DNA of 64,000 bases from Ampullaceana balthica (Eukaryota > Mollusca > Gastropoda > Lymnaeidae), in contig CALYLW010000744.1 in NCBI GenBank assembly GCA_944989445.1, forward strand, positions 62,001-126,000, in the 5' to 3' direction. How positions within the stretch are numbered: position 1 is the stretch's first letter; each line of letters starts with the position of its first letter. Made by a program: the position numbers and the translations under genes. Positions 42,501 through 57,000 of the stretch are shown in pieces. The notes beneath the pieces are model-generated. The model was given only the letters and a program-made list of their open reading frames with translations. It had not been told where the DNA came from and did not search any database.

Positions 42501-45500
42501 ATCAACATTGTCCTTGATTAATCTGTGCCTATTACGCCAGTTTCCCTATCTCGAAAACTCCGTAAGTCGAATTTTTTCCCCCCTTGAGTTCGACTTAGAA
42601 AGGTCCGACTGTATTAGCAACACACCAATTCGCCAGCTAACAGTATTATTTAGTAAATAATAAATTGCAAATTAGTATTGTTCGTGTTTTATGCATTTTT
42701 TATATTCACATTGAATGACTGTCAGTGTCAAACTACGTAATTATTGTCATAAATAAAATAAGAGAAATTCAATTATTTTTTGTAATAAATGAAAAAATCG
42801 CAAAGCTGAAACTAATAAATTTATCAAGGGCGTCAAAAATAAATTAGCCAAGGGCCCCAAAAACCTAGTTATGCCTGGTAAAGCATCTATAATAATATTT
42901 AAAAAGCTAGTTATGCCCCGTAAAGCATCTATAATAATATTTAAAAACCTAGTTATGCCACGTAAAGCATCTATAATAATATTTAAAAACCTAGTTATGC
43001 CTGGTAAAGCATCTATAATAATATTTAAAAAGCTAGTTATGCCTGGTAAAGCATCTATAATAATATTTAAAAAGCTAGTTATGCCCGTAAAGCATCTATA
43101 ATAATATTTAAAAACCTAGTTATGCCACGTAAAGCATCTATAATAATATTTAAAAACCTAGTTATGCCACGTAAAGCATCTATAATAATATTTAAAAACC
43201 TAGTTATGCCTCGTAAAGCATCTATAATAATATTTAAAAACCTAGTTATGCCACGTAAAGCATCTATAATAATATTTAAAAACCTAGTTATGCCACGTAA
43301 AGCATCTATAATAATATTTAAAAACCTAGTTATGCCACGTAAAGCATCTATAATAATATTTAAAAACCTAGTTATGCCTCGTAAAGCATCTATAATAATA
43401 TTTAAAAACCTAGTTATGCCACGTAAAGCATCTATAATAATATTTAAAAACCTAGTTATGCCTCGTAATCATCTATAATAATATTTAAAAACCTAGTTAT
43501 GCCACGTAAAGCATCTATAATAATATTTAAAAACCTAGTTATGCCTCGTAAAGCATCTATAATAATATTTAAAAACCTAGTTATGCCTCGTAAAGCATCT
43601 ATAATAATATTTAAAAACCTAGTTATGCCTCGTAAAGCATCTATAATAATATTTAAAAACCTAGTTATGCCACGTAAAGCATCTATAATAATATTTAAAA
43701 ACCTAGTTATGCCACGTAAAGCATCTATAATAATATTTAAAAACCTAGTTATGCCTCGTAAAGCATCTATAATAATATTTAAAAACCTAGTTATGCCTCG
43801 TAAAGCATCTATAATAATATTTTAAAAACCTAGTTATGCCACGTAAAGCATCTATAATAATATTTAAAAACCTAGTTATGCCACGTAAAGCATCTATAAT
43901 AATATTTAAAAACCTAGTTATGCCACGTAAAGCATCTATAATAATATTTAAAAACCTAGTTATGCCTCGTAAAGCATCTATAATAATATTTAAAAACCTA
44001 GTTATGCCTCGTAAAGCATCTATAATAATATTTAAAAACCTAGTTATGCCTCGTAAAGCATCTATAATAATATTTAAAAACCTAGTTATGCCTCGTAAAG
44101 CATCTATAATAATATTTAAAAACCTAGTTATGCCACGTAAAGCATCTATAATAATATTTAAAAACCTAGTTATGCCACGTAAAGCATCTATAATAATATT
44201 TAAAAACCTAGTTATGCCACGTAAAGCATCTATAATAATATTTAAAAACCTAGTTATGCCTCGTAAAGCATCTATAATAATATTTAAAAACCTAGTTATG
44301 CCTCGTAAAGCATCTATAATAATATTTAAAAACCTAGTTATGCCTCGTAAAGCATCTATAATAATATTTAAAAACCTAGTTATGCCTCGTAAAGCATCTA
44401 TAATAATATTTAAAAACCTAGTTATGCCACGTAAAGCATCTATAATAATATTTAAAAACCTAGTTATGCCTCGTAAAGCATCTATAATAATATTTAAAAA
44501 CCTAGTTATGCCTCGTAAAGCATCTATAATAATATTTAAAAACCTAGTTATGCCTCGTAAAGCATCTATAATAATATTTAAAAACCTAGTTATGCCTCGT
44601 AAAGCATCTATAATAATATTTAAAAACCTAGTTATGCCACGTAAAGCATCTATAATAATATTTAAAAACCTAGTTATGCCACGTAAAGCATCTATAATAA
44701 TATTTAAAAACCTAGTTATGCCACGTAAAGCATCTATAATAATATTTAAAAACCTAGTTATGCCACGTAAAGCATCTATAATAATATTTAAAAACCTAGT
44801 TATGCCACGTAAAGCATCTATAATAATATTTAAAAACCTAGTTATGCCTCGTAAAGCATCTATAATAATATTTAAAAACCTAGTTATGCCACGTAAAGCA
44901 TCTATAATAATATTTAAAAACCTAGTTATGCCTCGTAAAGCATCTATAATAATATTTAAAAACCTAGTTATGCCTCGTAAAGCATCTATAATAATATTTA
45001 AAAACCTAGTTATGCCTCGTAAAGCATCTATAATAATATTTAAAAACCTAGTTATGCCTCGTAAAGCATCTATAATAATATTTAAAAACCTAGTTATGCC
45101 ACGTAAAGCATCTATAATAATATTTAAAAACCTAGTTATGCCACGTAAAGCATCTATAATAATATTTAAAAACCTAGTTATGCCACGTAAAGCATCTATA
45201 ATAATATTTAAAAACCTAGTTATGCCACGTAAAGCATCTATAATAATATTTAAAAACCTAGTTATGCCTCGTAAAGCATCTATAATAATATTTAAAAACC
45301 TAGTTATGCCACGTAAAGCATCTATAATAATATTTAAAAACCTAGTTATGCCTCGTAAAGCATCTATAATAATATTTAAAAACCTAGTTATGCCTCGTAA
45401 AGCATCTATAATAATATTTAAAAACCTAGTTATGCCACGTAAAGCATCTATAATAATATTTAAAAACCTAGTTATGCCTCGTAAAGCATCTATAATAATA

Positions 45501-48500
45501 TTTAAAAACCTAGTTATGCCTCGTAAAGCATCTATAATAATATTTAAAAACCTAGTTATGCCTCGTAAAGCATCTATAATAATATTTAAAAACCTAGTTA
45601 TGCCACGTAAAGCATCTATAATAATATTTAAAAACCTAGTTATGCCACGTAAAGCATCTATAATAATATTTAAAAACCTAGTTATGCCACGTAAAGCATC
45701 TATAATAATATTTAAAAACCTAGTTATGCCTCGTAAAGCATCTATAATAATATTTAAAAACCTAGTTATGCCTCGTAAAGCATCTATAATAATATTTAAA
45801 AACCTAGTTATGCCTCGTAAAGCATCTATAATAATATTTAAAAACCTAGTTATGCCTCGTAAAGCATCTATAATAATATTTAAAAACCTAGTTATGCCTC
45901 GTAAAGCATCTATAATAATATTTAAAAACCTAGTTATGCCACGTAAAGCATCTATAATAATATTTAAAAACCTAGTTATGCCACGTAAAGCATCTATAAT
46001 AATATTTAAAAACCTAGTTATGCCACGTAAAGCATCTATAATAATATTTAAAAACCTAGTTATGCCTCGTAAAGCATCTATAATAATATTTAAAAACCTA
46101 GTTATGCCTCGTAAAGCATCTATAATAATATTTAAAAACCTAGTTATGCCTCGTAAAGCATCTATAATAATATTTAAAAACCTAGTTATGCCTCGTAAAG
46201 CATCTATAATAATATTTAAAAACCTAGTTATGCCTCGTAAAGCATCTATAATAATATTTAAAAACCTAGTTATGCCTCGTAAAGCATCTATAATAATATT
46301 TAAAAACCTAGTTATGCCTCGTAAAGCATCTATAATAATATTTAAAAACCTAGTTATGCCTCGTAAAGCATCTATAATAATATTTAAAAACCTAGTTATG
46401 CCACGTAAAGCATCTATAATAATATTTAAAAACCTAGTTATGCCACGTAAAGCATCTATAATAATATTTAAAAACCTAGTTATGCCTCGTAAAGCATCTA
46501 TAATAATATTTAAAAACCTAGTTATGCCACGTAAAGCATCTATAATAATATTTAAAAACCTAGTTATGCCTCGTAAAGCATCTATAATAATATTTAAAAA
46601 CCTAGTTATGCCTCGTAAAGCATCTATAATAATATTTAAAAACCTAGTTATGCCTCGTAAAGCATCTATAATAATATTTAAAAACCTAGTTATGCCACGT
46701 AAAGCATCTATAATAATATTTAAAAACCTAGTTATGCCACGTAAAGCATCTATAATAATATTTAAAAACCTAGTTATGCCACGTAAAGCATCTATAATAA
46801 TATTTAAAAACCTAGTTATGCCTCGTAAAGCATCTATAATAATATTTAAAAACCTAGTTATGCCTCGTAAAGCATCTATAATAATATTTAAAAACCTAGT
46901 TATGCCTCGTAAAGCATCTATAATAATATTTAAAAACCTAGTTATGCCTCGTAAAGCATCTATAATAATATTTAAAAACCTAGTTATGCCACGTAAAGCA
47001 TCTATAATAATATTTAAAAACCTAGTTATGCCTCGTAAAGCATCTATAATAATATTTAAAAACCTAGTTATGCCACGTAAAGCATCTATAATAATATTTA
47101 AAAACCTAGTTATGCCTCGTAAAGCATCTATAATAATATTTAAAAACCTAGTTATGCCACGTAAAGCATCTATAATAATATTTAAAAACCTAGTTATGCC
47201 ACGTAAAGCATCTATAATAATATTTAAAAACCTAGTTATGCCACGTAAAGCATCTATAATAATATTTAAAAACCTAGTTATGCCTCGTAAAGCATCTATA
47301 ATAATATTTAAAAACCTAGTTATGCCTCGTAAAGCATCTATAATAATATTTAAAAACCTAGTTATGCCACGTAAAGCATCTATAATAATATTTAAAAACC
47401 TAGTTATGCCTCGTAAAGCATCTATAATAATATTTAAAAACCTAGTTATGCCTCGTAAAGCATCTATAATAATATTTAAAAACCTAGTTATGCCACGTAA
47501 AGCATCTATAATAATATTTAAAAACCTAGTTATGCCACGTAAAGCATCTATAATAATATTTAAAAACCTAGTTATGCCTCGTAAAGCATCTATAATAATA
47601 TTTAAAAACCTAGTTATGCCTCGTAAAGCATCTATAATAATATTTAAAAACCTAGTTATGCCACGTAAAGCATCTATAATAATATTTAAAAACCTAGTTA
47701 TGCCACGTAAAGCATCTATAATAATATTTAAAAACCTAGTTATGCCTCGTAAAGCATCTATAATAATATTTAAAAACCTAGTTATGCCTCGTAAAGCATC
47801 TATAATAATATTTAAAAACCTAGTTATGCCTCGTAAAGCATCTATAATAATATTTAAAAACCTAGTTATGCCACGTAAAGCATCTATAATAATATTTAAA
47901 AACCTAGTTATGCCACGTAAAGCATCTATAATAATATTTAAAAACCTAGTTATGCCTCGTAAAGCATCTATAATAATATTTAAAAACCTAGTTATGCCTC
48001 GTAAAGCATCTATAATAATATTTAAAAACCTAGTTATGCCACGTAAAGCATCTATAATAATATTTAAAAACCTAGTTATGCCACGTAAAGCATCTATAAT
48101 AATATTTAAAAACCTAGTTATGCCACGTAAAGCATCTATAATAATATTTAAAAACCTAGTTATGCCACGTAAAGCATCTATAATAATATTTAAAAACCTA
48201 GTTATGCCTCGTAAAGCATCTATAATAATATTTAAAAACCTAGTTATGCCACGTAAAGCATCTATAATAATATTTAAAAACCTAGTTATGCCACGTAAAG
48301 CATCTATAATAATATTTAAAAACCTAGTTATGCCTCGTAAAGCATCTATAATAATATTTAAAAACCTAGTTATGCCTCGTAAAGCATCTATAATAATATT
48401 TAAAAACCTAGTTATGCCACGTAAAGCATCTATAATAATATTTAAAAACCTAGTTATGCCTCGTAAAGCATCTATAATAATATTTAAAAACCTAGTTATG

Positions 48501-51500
48501 CCTCGTAAAGCATCTATAATAATATTTAAAAACCTAGTTATGCCTCGTAAAGCATCTATAATAATATTTAAAAACCTAGTTATGCCACGTAAAGCATCTA
48601 TAATAATATTTAAAAACCTAGTTATGCCACGTAAAGCATCTATAATAATATTTAAAAACCTAGTTATGCCACGTAAAGCATCTATAATAATATTTAAAAA
48701 CCTAGTTATGCCACGTAAAGCATCTATAATAATATTTAAAAACCTAGTTATGCCTCGTAAAGCATCTATAATAATATTTAAAAACCTAGTTATGCCTCGT
48801 AAAGCATCTATAATAATATTTAAAAACCTAGTTATGCCTCGTAAAGCATCTATAATAATATTTAAAAACCTAGTTATGCCTCGTAAAGCATCTATAATAA
48901 TATTTAAAAACCTAGTTATGCCACGTAAAGCATCTATAATAATATTTAAAAACCTAGTTATGCCACGTAAAGCATCTATAATAATATTTAAAAACCTAGT
49001 TATGCCACGTAAAGCATCTATAATAATATTTAAAAACCTAGTTATGCCTCGTAAAGCATCTATAATAATATTTAAAAACCTAGTTATGCCTCGTAAAGCA
49101 TCTATAATAATATTTAAAAACCTAGTTATGCCTCGTAAAGCATCTATAATAATATTTAAAAACCTAGTTATGCCTCGTAAAGCATCTATAATAATATTTA
49201 AAAACCTAGTTATGCCTCGTAAAGCATCTATAATAATATTTAAAAACCTAGTTATGCCTCGTAAAGCATCTATAATAATATTTAAAAACCTAGTTATGCC
49301 ACGTAAAGCATCTATAATAATATTTAAAAACCTAGTTATGCCACGTAAAGCATCTATAATAATATTTAAAAACCTAGTTATGCCTCGTAAAGCATCTATA
49401 ATAATATTTAAAAACCTAGTTATGCCACGTAAAGCATCTATAATAATATTTAAAAACCTAGTTATGCCACGTAAAGCATCTATAATAATATTTAAAAACC
49501 TAGTTATGCCTCGTAAAGCATCTATAATAATATTTAAAAACCTAGTTATGCCTCGTAAAGCATCTATAATAATATTTAAAAACCTAGTTATGCCACGTAA
49601 AGCATCTATAATAATATTTAAAAACCTAGTTATGCCACGTAAAGCATCTATAATAATATTTAAAAACCTAGTTATGCCTCGTAAAGCATCTATAATAATA
49701 TTTAAAAACCTAGTTATGCCTCGTAAAGCATCTATAATAATATTTAAAAACCTAGTTATGCCTCGTAAAGCATCTATAATAATATTTAAAAACCTAGTTA
49801 TGCCACGTAAAGCATCTATAATAATATTTAAAAACCTAGTTATGCCTCGTAAAGCATCTATAATAATATTTAAAAACCTAGTTATGCCACGTAAAGCATC
49901 TATAATAATATTTAAAAACCTAGTTATGCCACGTAAAGCATCTATAATAATATTTAAAAACCTAGTTATGCCACGTAAAGCATCTATAATAATATTTCAA
50001 GTAACTGAAGTGATTTATGAGCAGTAAGTTAGAATAGGTCATTTTTTAATGAACTGAGGTCTTTCACTTGTGTAACTATCATTTCACTTGTGTAACTATC
50101 ATTTCACATGTGTAACTCTCATTTCACATGTGTAATTATCATTTCACTTGTGTAACTCTCATTTCACGTGTGCAACTGTCATTTCACATGTGTAACTATC
50201 ATTTCATGTGTGTAACTAACATTTCACGTGTGTAACTCTCATTTTACTTGTGTAACTATCATTTCACTTGTGTAACTCTCATTTCACATGTGTAACTATC
50301 AATTCACGTATGTAACTATCAATTCACGTATGTAACTATCATTGCACGTGTGTAACTCTCATTTGACGTGTGTAACTATCATTTCATGTGTGTAACTAAC
50401 ATTTCACGTGTGTAACTCTCATTTTACTTGTGTAACTATCATTTCACTTGTGTAACTATCATTTCATGTGTGTAACTATCATTTCACTTGTGTAACTCTC
50501 ATTTCACATGTGTAACTATCATTTCACAATTGTAACTGTCATTTCACATGTGTAACTATCATTTCACATGTGTAACTATCATTTCACTTGTGTAACTCTC
50601 ATTTCACTTGTGTAACTCTCATTTCAAATGTGTAACTCTCATTTCACATGTGTAATTATCATTTCACTTGTGTAACTCTCATTTCACATGTGTAACTATC
50701 AATTCACGTATGTAACTATCATTGCACGTGTGTAACTCTCATTTGACGTGTGTAACTATCATTTCAGGCGTGTAACTATCATTTCACGTGTGTAACTCTC
50801 ATCTCACTTTTGTAACTCTCATCTCACAATTTGTAACTCTCATTTCACCTGTGTAACTATCATTTCACTTGTGTATCTCTCATTTCACGTGTGTAACTAT
50901 CATTTCACATGTGTAACTATCATTTCACATGTGTAACTATCATTTCACATGTGTAACTATCATTTCACATGTGTAACTCTCATTTCACGTGTGTAACTCT
51001 CATTTCACTTGTGTAATTATCATTTCACGTGTGTAACTATCATTTCACATGTGTAACTATCATTTCACATGTGTAACTCTCATTTCACGCGTGTAACTAT
51101 CATTTCACGTGTGTAACTCTCATTTCACGTGTGTAACTCTCATCTCACTTGTGTAACTCTCATCTCACATGTGTAACTCTCATTTCACCTGTGTAACTAT
51201 CATTTCAAGTGTGTAACTCTCATCTCACCTGTGTAACTCTCATTTCACGTGTGTAACTCTCATTTCACTTGTGTAACTCTCATTTCACATGTCAAACTAT
51301 CAATTCACGTACGTAACTATCATTGCACGTGTGTAACTTTCATTTCACTTGTGTAATTATCATTTCACATGTGTAACTATCATTTCACATGTGTAACTAT
51401 CATTTCACATGTGTAACTATCATTTCACATGTGTAACTATCATTTCACATGTGTAACTCTCATTTCGTGTGTATGCTCTCATTTCACTTGTGTAACTATC

Positions 51501-54023
51501 ATTTCACTTGTGTAACTCTCATTTCACTTGTGTATCTCTCATTTCACGTGTGTAACTATCATTTCACATGTGTAACTATCATTTCACATGTGTAACTATC
51601 ATTTCACATGTGTAACTCTCATTTCACATGTGTAACTCTCATTTAATTTGTGTAACTCTCATTTCACGTATATAACTATCATTGCATGTGTGTAACTTTC
51701 ATTTCACTTGTGTAACTCTCATTTCACGTGTGTAACTATCATTTCACGTGTGTAACTCTCATCTCACATGTGTAACTCTCATTTCACATGTTTAACTATC
51801 ATTTCACGTATATAACTATCATTGCATGTGTGTAACTTTTATTTCACTTGTGTAACTCTCATTTCACGTGTGTAACTATCATTTCACGTGTGTAACTCTC
51901 ATCTCACTTGTGTAACTCTCATTTCACGTGTGTAACTCTCATTTCACTTGTGTAACTCTCATTTAATTTGTGTAACTCTCATTTCACGTATATAACTATC
52001 ATTGCATGTGTGTAACTTTCATTTCACTTGTGTAACTATCATTTCACTTGTGTAACTCTCATTTCACTTGTGTATCTCTCATTTCACGTGTGTAACTATC
52101 ATTTCACATGTGTAACTATCATTTCACATGTGTAACTATCATTTCACATGTGTAACTCTCATTTCACATGTGTAACTCTCATTTAATTTGTGTAACTCTC
52201 ATTTCACGTATATAACTATCATTGCATGTGTGTAACTTTCATTTCACTTGTGTAACTCTCATTTCACATGTGTAACTCTCATTTCACGTGTGTAACTATC
52301 ATTTCACGTGTGTAACTCTCATCTCACATGTGTAACTCTCATTTCACATGTTTAACTATCATTTCACGTATATAACTATCATTGCATGTGTGTAACTTTC
52401 ATTTCACTTGTGTAACTCTCATTTCACGTGTGTAACTATCATTTCACGTGTGTAACTCTCATCTCACGTGTGTAACTCTCATCTCACTTGTGTAACTCTC
52501 TTCTCACATGTGTAACTCTCATTTCACATGTTTAACTATCATTTCACTTGTGTAACTCTCATTTCACTTGTGTAACTCTCATTTCACTTGTGTAACTCTC
52601 ATTTTATGATTGTAACTATTATTTCATATATGTAACTATTATTTCACTTGTGTAACTATCATTTCACTTGTGTAACTATCAATGTTCCCTTTAAGCTGCG
52701 CGGCCGCGCATATATTTTTACCGACGCCGCGCAGCAGTTTATAATTACTGCGCAGCAAATTTAGTAAATTATTGCACAAAATATGGATGGTTCGCAACTT
52801 TGCACACAAGTTTTTTTACTTTGCATACGGACCAAAGAACCTTAGAGGGAACATTGGTAACTATCATTTCACTTGTGTAACTATCATTTCATGTGTGCAA
52901 TTGCGTCACTGGGGGAGCAGGGGGGGGCGGGTCGCCCAGGTCGACACCCATCAGGGTGTGAGACCCAAGCGTAAAATTTTACTATGTACGATTGTATGTC
53001 AGAAAAAGAAGATGACACATTTTTTTCATCTAGAAAGTAATTAAGAAATACAATGAAATACGTTCAACGTTAAAACTTTTTATTATGAAAATATCAGTTA
53101 ACTTGCAATAATAAAACAGTCCCAATACACAAACAATATTAAAACAAATTAAGGGGGAAAAAAGGATAAAAAAAACAGTCGCAGCGGATAGATCTTTAAA
53201 AAAAGGCTGGGATGAAAGAAGCAGTGTCTTATGTTTTAAAAAGATATAAAGCCATTTGGGCTTTGACACACTGACAGCATGGACGAATTCCACCTCACGA
53301 CTCCCTCCACAACAGTGGGGTGGGGGGGAAAACAATTTTTATCCCCCCAAAAAATCAAAAGATGGGTTTTCTTTGTTGATGTTTTTCTCGGGGAAAATTA
53401 TTAATTCAATGTCTTTGAGTAAATATAATTATATATATAAATATATATACTAGTAACAAAGCCCGCCCAAGGACGGGAATAAGTGTAGGGTGACCTGTGA
53501 AGTTCATGGACGCTATGTTTTGGTAGTTGTTATGCTGAAGCGTTTGCAGGACATTGTCGTCGCAGGGCAAGGGATGTGGAAAACAACAACAACAAAAACA
53601 ACAGCAACAACAAAACAAAAACAACAACAAAACAGCAAACAAAACAACAACAGCAACAACAACAAAACAAAAACAGCAACAACAACAAAACAACAACCAC
53701 CACAAAACAACAACAACAAAACAACAACAACAATAACAGCAACAAAAAACAAACAACACTTAAAACTCTTGCCACTACCCCCCAGGACCATCATGGAAAA
53801 AGCAGAATAGTCATTGGAATAAGCGGCAGGCAGCACTTCTAGATGGGAACAACATAATGAATTATGACAAAAAAACTGCACCAAAAATTACTCATTTTGA
53901 ACCTCCGCGTAATATGTAAATTTTTCTCCGCTAGTGATTGGCTGTAGGAGTCATATGTGTTTGAGGGACCAATCGCTATAGATGACGGGACAAAAAGGAC
54001 AGAAACTTGCCTTTTATTATATA

Positions 54024-54060
<37 letters not shown>

Positions 54061-57000
54061 AGGTGTGAAAGCATAGATATGCATGTTTATATACAGGTAG
54101 TCCTCCGGTTACGACGGTCCCATCCCGACTTACGCTGTTTTGTGGTTTACGAACGCGGCCCCATAAAGAATAATATTATGCGTTATTCCTTATTTTTAAA
54201 TTGAAACTATCATTTTACGTGTGTAACTATCATTTCATGTGTGTAACTATCATTTCACATGTGTAACTATCATTTCACTTGTGTAACTGTAACTCTCATT
54301 TCACATGTGTAACTCTCATTTCTCTTGTGTAACTCTCCTTTCATTTGTGTAACTCTCATCTCATGTTGTATAGTCTCAGCGTTTCCTTATGATAACCACA
54401 CAACGGGAGTCGGGACGTCATCCTACGCATCACCTGAACAACTCCAGGGCTCGTTTTATGATGTCAAGGTCAGTGTTTCATCACAAAAATAATTCATGCT
54501 CAAAGTAACTTTCCAATATATATGTTCAAAGTAATCTTCCCATATGAAATGTTCAAAGTAACCTTCCCATATGATGTGTTGAAAGTAACCTTCTCATATG
54601 ATTTGTTCAAAGTAACCTTCCCATATATGTGTTCAAAGTAACCTTCCCATATATGTTCAAAGTAACCTTCCCATATATGTGTTCAAAGTAACCTTCCCAT
54701 ATGATATGTTCAAAGTAACCTTCCCATATGATGTGTTCAAAGTAACCTTCTCATATGATTTGTTCAAAGTAACCTTCTCATATGATGTGTTCAAAGTAAC
54801 CTTCCCATATGATATGTTCAAAGTAACCTTCCCATATGATATGTTCAAAGTAACCTTCCCATATGATGTGTTCAAAGTAACCTTCCCATATGATGTGTTC
54901 AAAGTAATCTTCTCATATGATTTGTTCAAAGTAACCTTCCCATATATGTGTTCAAAGTAACCTTCCCATATGATATGTTCAAAGTAACCTTCCCATATGA
55001 TGTGTTCAAAGTAACCTTCTCATATGATTTGTTCAAAGTAACCTTCCCATATGATATGTTCAAAGTAACCTTCCCATATGATATGTTCAAAGTAACCTTC
55101 CCATATGATTTGTTCAAATTAACCTTCTCATATGATTTGTTCAAAGTAACCTTCCCATATGATGTGTTCAAAGTAACCTTCCCATATGATATGTTCAAAG
55201 TAACCTTGCCACATGATATATCTTCAAAGTAGGGGTGTACAAGATTTTGGATGCGGCAAATCCGGAATCCGGCCACTTTTAAATCCCTTATTATTAACTT
55301 CACCGTCTTGTCGTGAACTCTTGGTCGGTCGGGTGGGCGGAAAAACAAAAGTAAATAAAACAACCCAGTAAAAACAAAGTTTTGATTATAAATCCCTTAT
55401 AAATACTATATAACTAAAAGTATTTATCATGTTCAAACGCGACAAACATTTACAGACTGAATCTGCCTTAACTCCCCTTTGCTGTATAACCCGGGGGGGG
55501 GGAAGGTCTGGTCACCGATCGCTGGACCGAGCTCAGCGTGACACGTAAAATGTAAACAAAAGCACGCCGGTACATCGATGGGTCGCGTCAACGCGTGGAC
55601 TGAACTGGCACGTGGAACAAAAACAATAACAAACTGTGAAATTGAATTACATATGTTTTATAGAGATAAACTAAAAATTCATTAATTTAATTACAGTACG
55701 TTCGATCGATCTGAAATTTTAATACGATGCATTGTTAGGTGACACGAGTCTATGTGCCAATGTCAGCTTGATGGCATCACGGGAAGTTGGTCATTTTTTA
55801 CTTTTGTTTTTCCACCCGCCCGACGACGAACGACAGAGGCGGCATTTAAGTTAATATAAGGGATTTAAAAATGACCCACTTCCTGTATTGCTATCAAGCT
55901 GAAATTTTGCACATAGACTTCTGTCACCTAACAATGCATTGTGTTAAAATTTCAGATCATTTGAATGTACCGTAATTTAATTAATGAATTTTTAGTTTAT
56001 CTCTATGTAGCCGTTTTCTACATTTGACCTTCACGTGTCACTGGAGTTCACTCCAGCCATCGATGACCACATGCCTGTGTTTTACAGTAAGGGGAGTTCA
56101 GTCACGTTTAGTCTGTAAATGTTTGTCGGGCAGTGCGTATTATTTTGAACATAATCAATACTTTTATACAGTCGAAACCGGTTAAGTCGACGGCGTTGGG
56201 GTATGAAAAATGGCATCGAGATAACCGATAATCGAGTTAAAACGAAAACCAATATGGCGGCAAAATATTAACATGCGCTTGAAGTTTCTTTATATACGTG
56301 TTGTGCGTTAATTAGCGATGGGACGATTAATCAGAATCGTATCGGAATATAAGAAATATCAATATAATGTTAAATTATGTGATATATTATATTATGCGAA
56401 ATGGAACGTCCTTGCGAGTATGATTTATGTAAATGAATTAGTGACTCGGCTCTGACTGAGGCTCTAGTTTTAGTTCATTTGCTCGTTCGTCCTTGAACTT
56501 TATTATTTCATGCTATTTACTACTAATACTAATGATGTAATTATAATTAAAGTCATAATCTTAGTATATGTTTAGTGTAAGTTTATTACTAATAAATACC
56601 AAGGCATTTATTTGTTTAAGGACCAAGGAAAGCAATCAATATTCAAATAAATATATTTTAAATATATTTGTAGGTACTTTACTTAAGTCGTTCGCGCATC
56701 GTTCTGCGCATGTGGAAAAAAGTCGCAAATATTGTTTCAATCTGTTAATAATTGACTACCATTACGCTAGGACTAGTAGTTACAACTATCGAACGACCGC
56801 TTACACTCAGCTTTAAAAATGTTTAGGCTTATTTATTTAAGTTTTAAGTCTTCGGAATTTAAATAATTTATTCAGCTGCAACTTCAATAAGCCCGTAATA
56901 GCTTTTTACCCCGGAGTTCGTTTTTGTTGTGTTAGCGACGGTGGCTTCAAATCGCTTTCTCCCTATTCCGGTATCTAAATAATATACACGTCATCACTTT

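Noticed and set aside
42862..49998. CRISPR-like array
   Set aside because: Units are contiguous without variable spacers, and the sequence is eukaryotic intron.
53406..53884. Cys/Val/Phe-rich and Gln/Asn/Thr-rich open frames
   Set aside because: Translation of a CAA/AAC microsatellite in different frames.
54657..55363. Minus-strand TLNTSYGKV-type repeat protein
   Set aside because: A 27-bp minisatellite in intron 14; complementary frames are open on both strands.
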